NCBI GenBank assembly: GCA_003486705.1 | Contig: DNGE01000124.1 | Span: 1 to 15,194, forward strand | Length of the DNA: 15,194 bases | Source: Bacillota bacterium | Lineage (GTDB): Bacteria > Bacillota_I > Bacilli_A > MOL361 > Turicibacteraceae | Reading direction: 5' to 3' | In this document: positions 14,758 to 15,194 of the stretch, in pieces | Position numbering within the stretch: position 1 is the first letter of the stretch | Layout: the number at the start of each line of letters is the position of its first letter | The notes under the pieces: generated by a model | What the model saw: the letters and a program-made list of their open reading frames with translations, nothing else | The model's database searches: none | Told to the model about the DNA's origin: nothing | Position numbers and translations under genes: made by a program

Positions 14758-15099
14758 ATGAGTGAAAATCTATTTCGTATTAAAATTGATCTTGAAGATC
14801 GTCTATTAACCGTTTATAAAAACAACAAATGGTTTAAAGAATACCCCGTTGCCATCGGAAAAAAACAAACCCCCACACCAAAAGGCAACTTTACTATTAT
14901 CAATAAACAAGTAAGTCCGGGTGGCGCCTTCGGTGCCCGCTGGCTTGGTCTAAACGCCAAAGGCATTGGCATCCACGGTACGAATGACGCAAGTTCTATC
15001 GGCCGTGCCGTCTCACACGGATGCATTCGGTTACATAACCACCACGTGATCGACCTCTTTCAATACATTGAAGTCAACACAACCGTTGAAATTGTATAA
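14758..15099 (+). CDS. Short YkuD-type L,D-transpeptidase without signal peptide
   Basis: A 113-residue single YkuD domain. The catalytic signature is complete: GIHGTN at 71-76 (His73) and SHGCIRL at 86-92 (His87, catalytic Cys89, Arg91), with PTPKGNFTI at 39-47. The family forms 3-3 peptidoglycan cross-links or attaches proteins to peptidoglycan through a Cys acyl-enzyme. There is no signal peptide, membrane segment or LysM domain, odd for an enzyme of the cell wall unless it acts from the mother-cell cytoplasm on the spore envelope. ATG at 14758 is preferred to GTG at 14752 because AAAGAGG (14744-14750) lies 7 bases before ATG. Codons are richer in C (GCC, GGC, CAC, CGC) than in neighbours. 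Next to coat-like genes with a sigma-K-like element upstream, a sporulation role is plausible. Confidence 0.9.
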   Translation: MSENLFRIKIDLEDRLLTVYKNNKWFKEYPVAIGKKQTPTPKGNFTIINKQVSPGGAFGARWLGLNAKGIGIHGTNDASSIGRAVSHGCIRLHNHHVIDLFQYIEVNTTVEIV

Positions 15100-15137
15100 A
15101 AAAAACCATGTGAAGCCTAAGCTTCACATGGTTTTTT
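15100..15137 (+). terminator. Terminator of the transpeptidase gene
   Basis: 17-bp perfect stem AAAAAACCATGTGAAGC with its complement around loop CTAA (15117-15120), ending in six T. It begins right after the stop codon. The last 57 bases of the window hold nothing I can identify. Confidence 0.93.
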
Positions 15138-15194
15138 CCCCCTATACCTTTAACTATCCTCTTTTGTAACTATTAAATATTAGTACCAGAATGG

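Overview
The window is AT-rich DNA from a low-GC member of the Bacillota. Four things point there: strong AGGAGG-type ribosome binding sites, a B. subtilis-type class II aldolase, short Cys-rich proteins resembling spore coat proteins, and U-tailed hairpin terminators. A spore former of the Turicibacter type would fit, but that placement is an inference from gene content, not a marker gene. I see no rRNA, tRNA, CRISPR array, insertion sequence or phage genes.

Left part (1-5022). A very large secreted enzyme gene reads leftwards and runs out of the window. It carries a signal peptide, a lamin-tail-like domain, a choice-of-anchor I beta-propeller, a complete 5'-nucleotidase and an Ig-like DUF5011 module. 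Its upstream region holds a phased array of TTAACA-type hexamers that looks like PhoP boxes, which suits an exported nucleotidase used to scavenge phosphate. Divergent from it is a small MazG-like nucleotide pyrophosphohydrolase that appears to start at a rare AUU codon.

Middle part (5094-11463). An AI-2E-family membrane protein converges on a radical SAM/SPASM-like protein. Then come the highly expressed fructose-bisphosphate aldolase gene (fba) with its own promoter and terminator, an unrecognised lipoprotein, an L-cysteine desulfidase (UPF0597 family) and a DUF1836 protein with a MerR-like helix-turn-helix. Almost every unit ends in a clear terminator, so most genes here are single-gene transcripts.

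Right part (11479-15194). The DUF1836 gene and a hemolysin III/PAQR membrane protein are fired from back-to-back promoters, and both leaders contain the same 10-mer. Next is a cluster of four leftward genes for small Cys/Lys/Glu/Tyr-rich proteins sharing one core and resembling CotD-like spore coat proteins. Two of these are a recent duplication. The window ends with a short L,D-transpeptidase that lacks an export signal and has a sigma-K-like promoter upstream. Together these suggest a spore-envelope island.

The best leads are the Pho-box-like array on the giant nucleotidase, the AUU start, the shared operator-like 10-mer at DUF1836/hemolysin III, and the coat-like paralog cluster with its structured 3' regions and adjoining transpeptidase.
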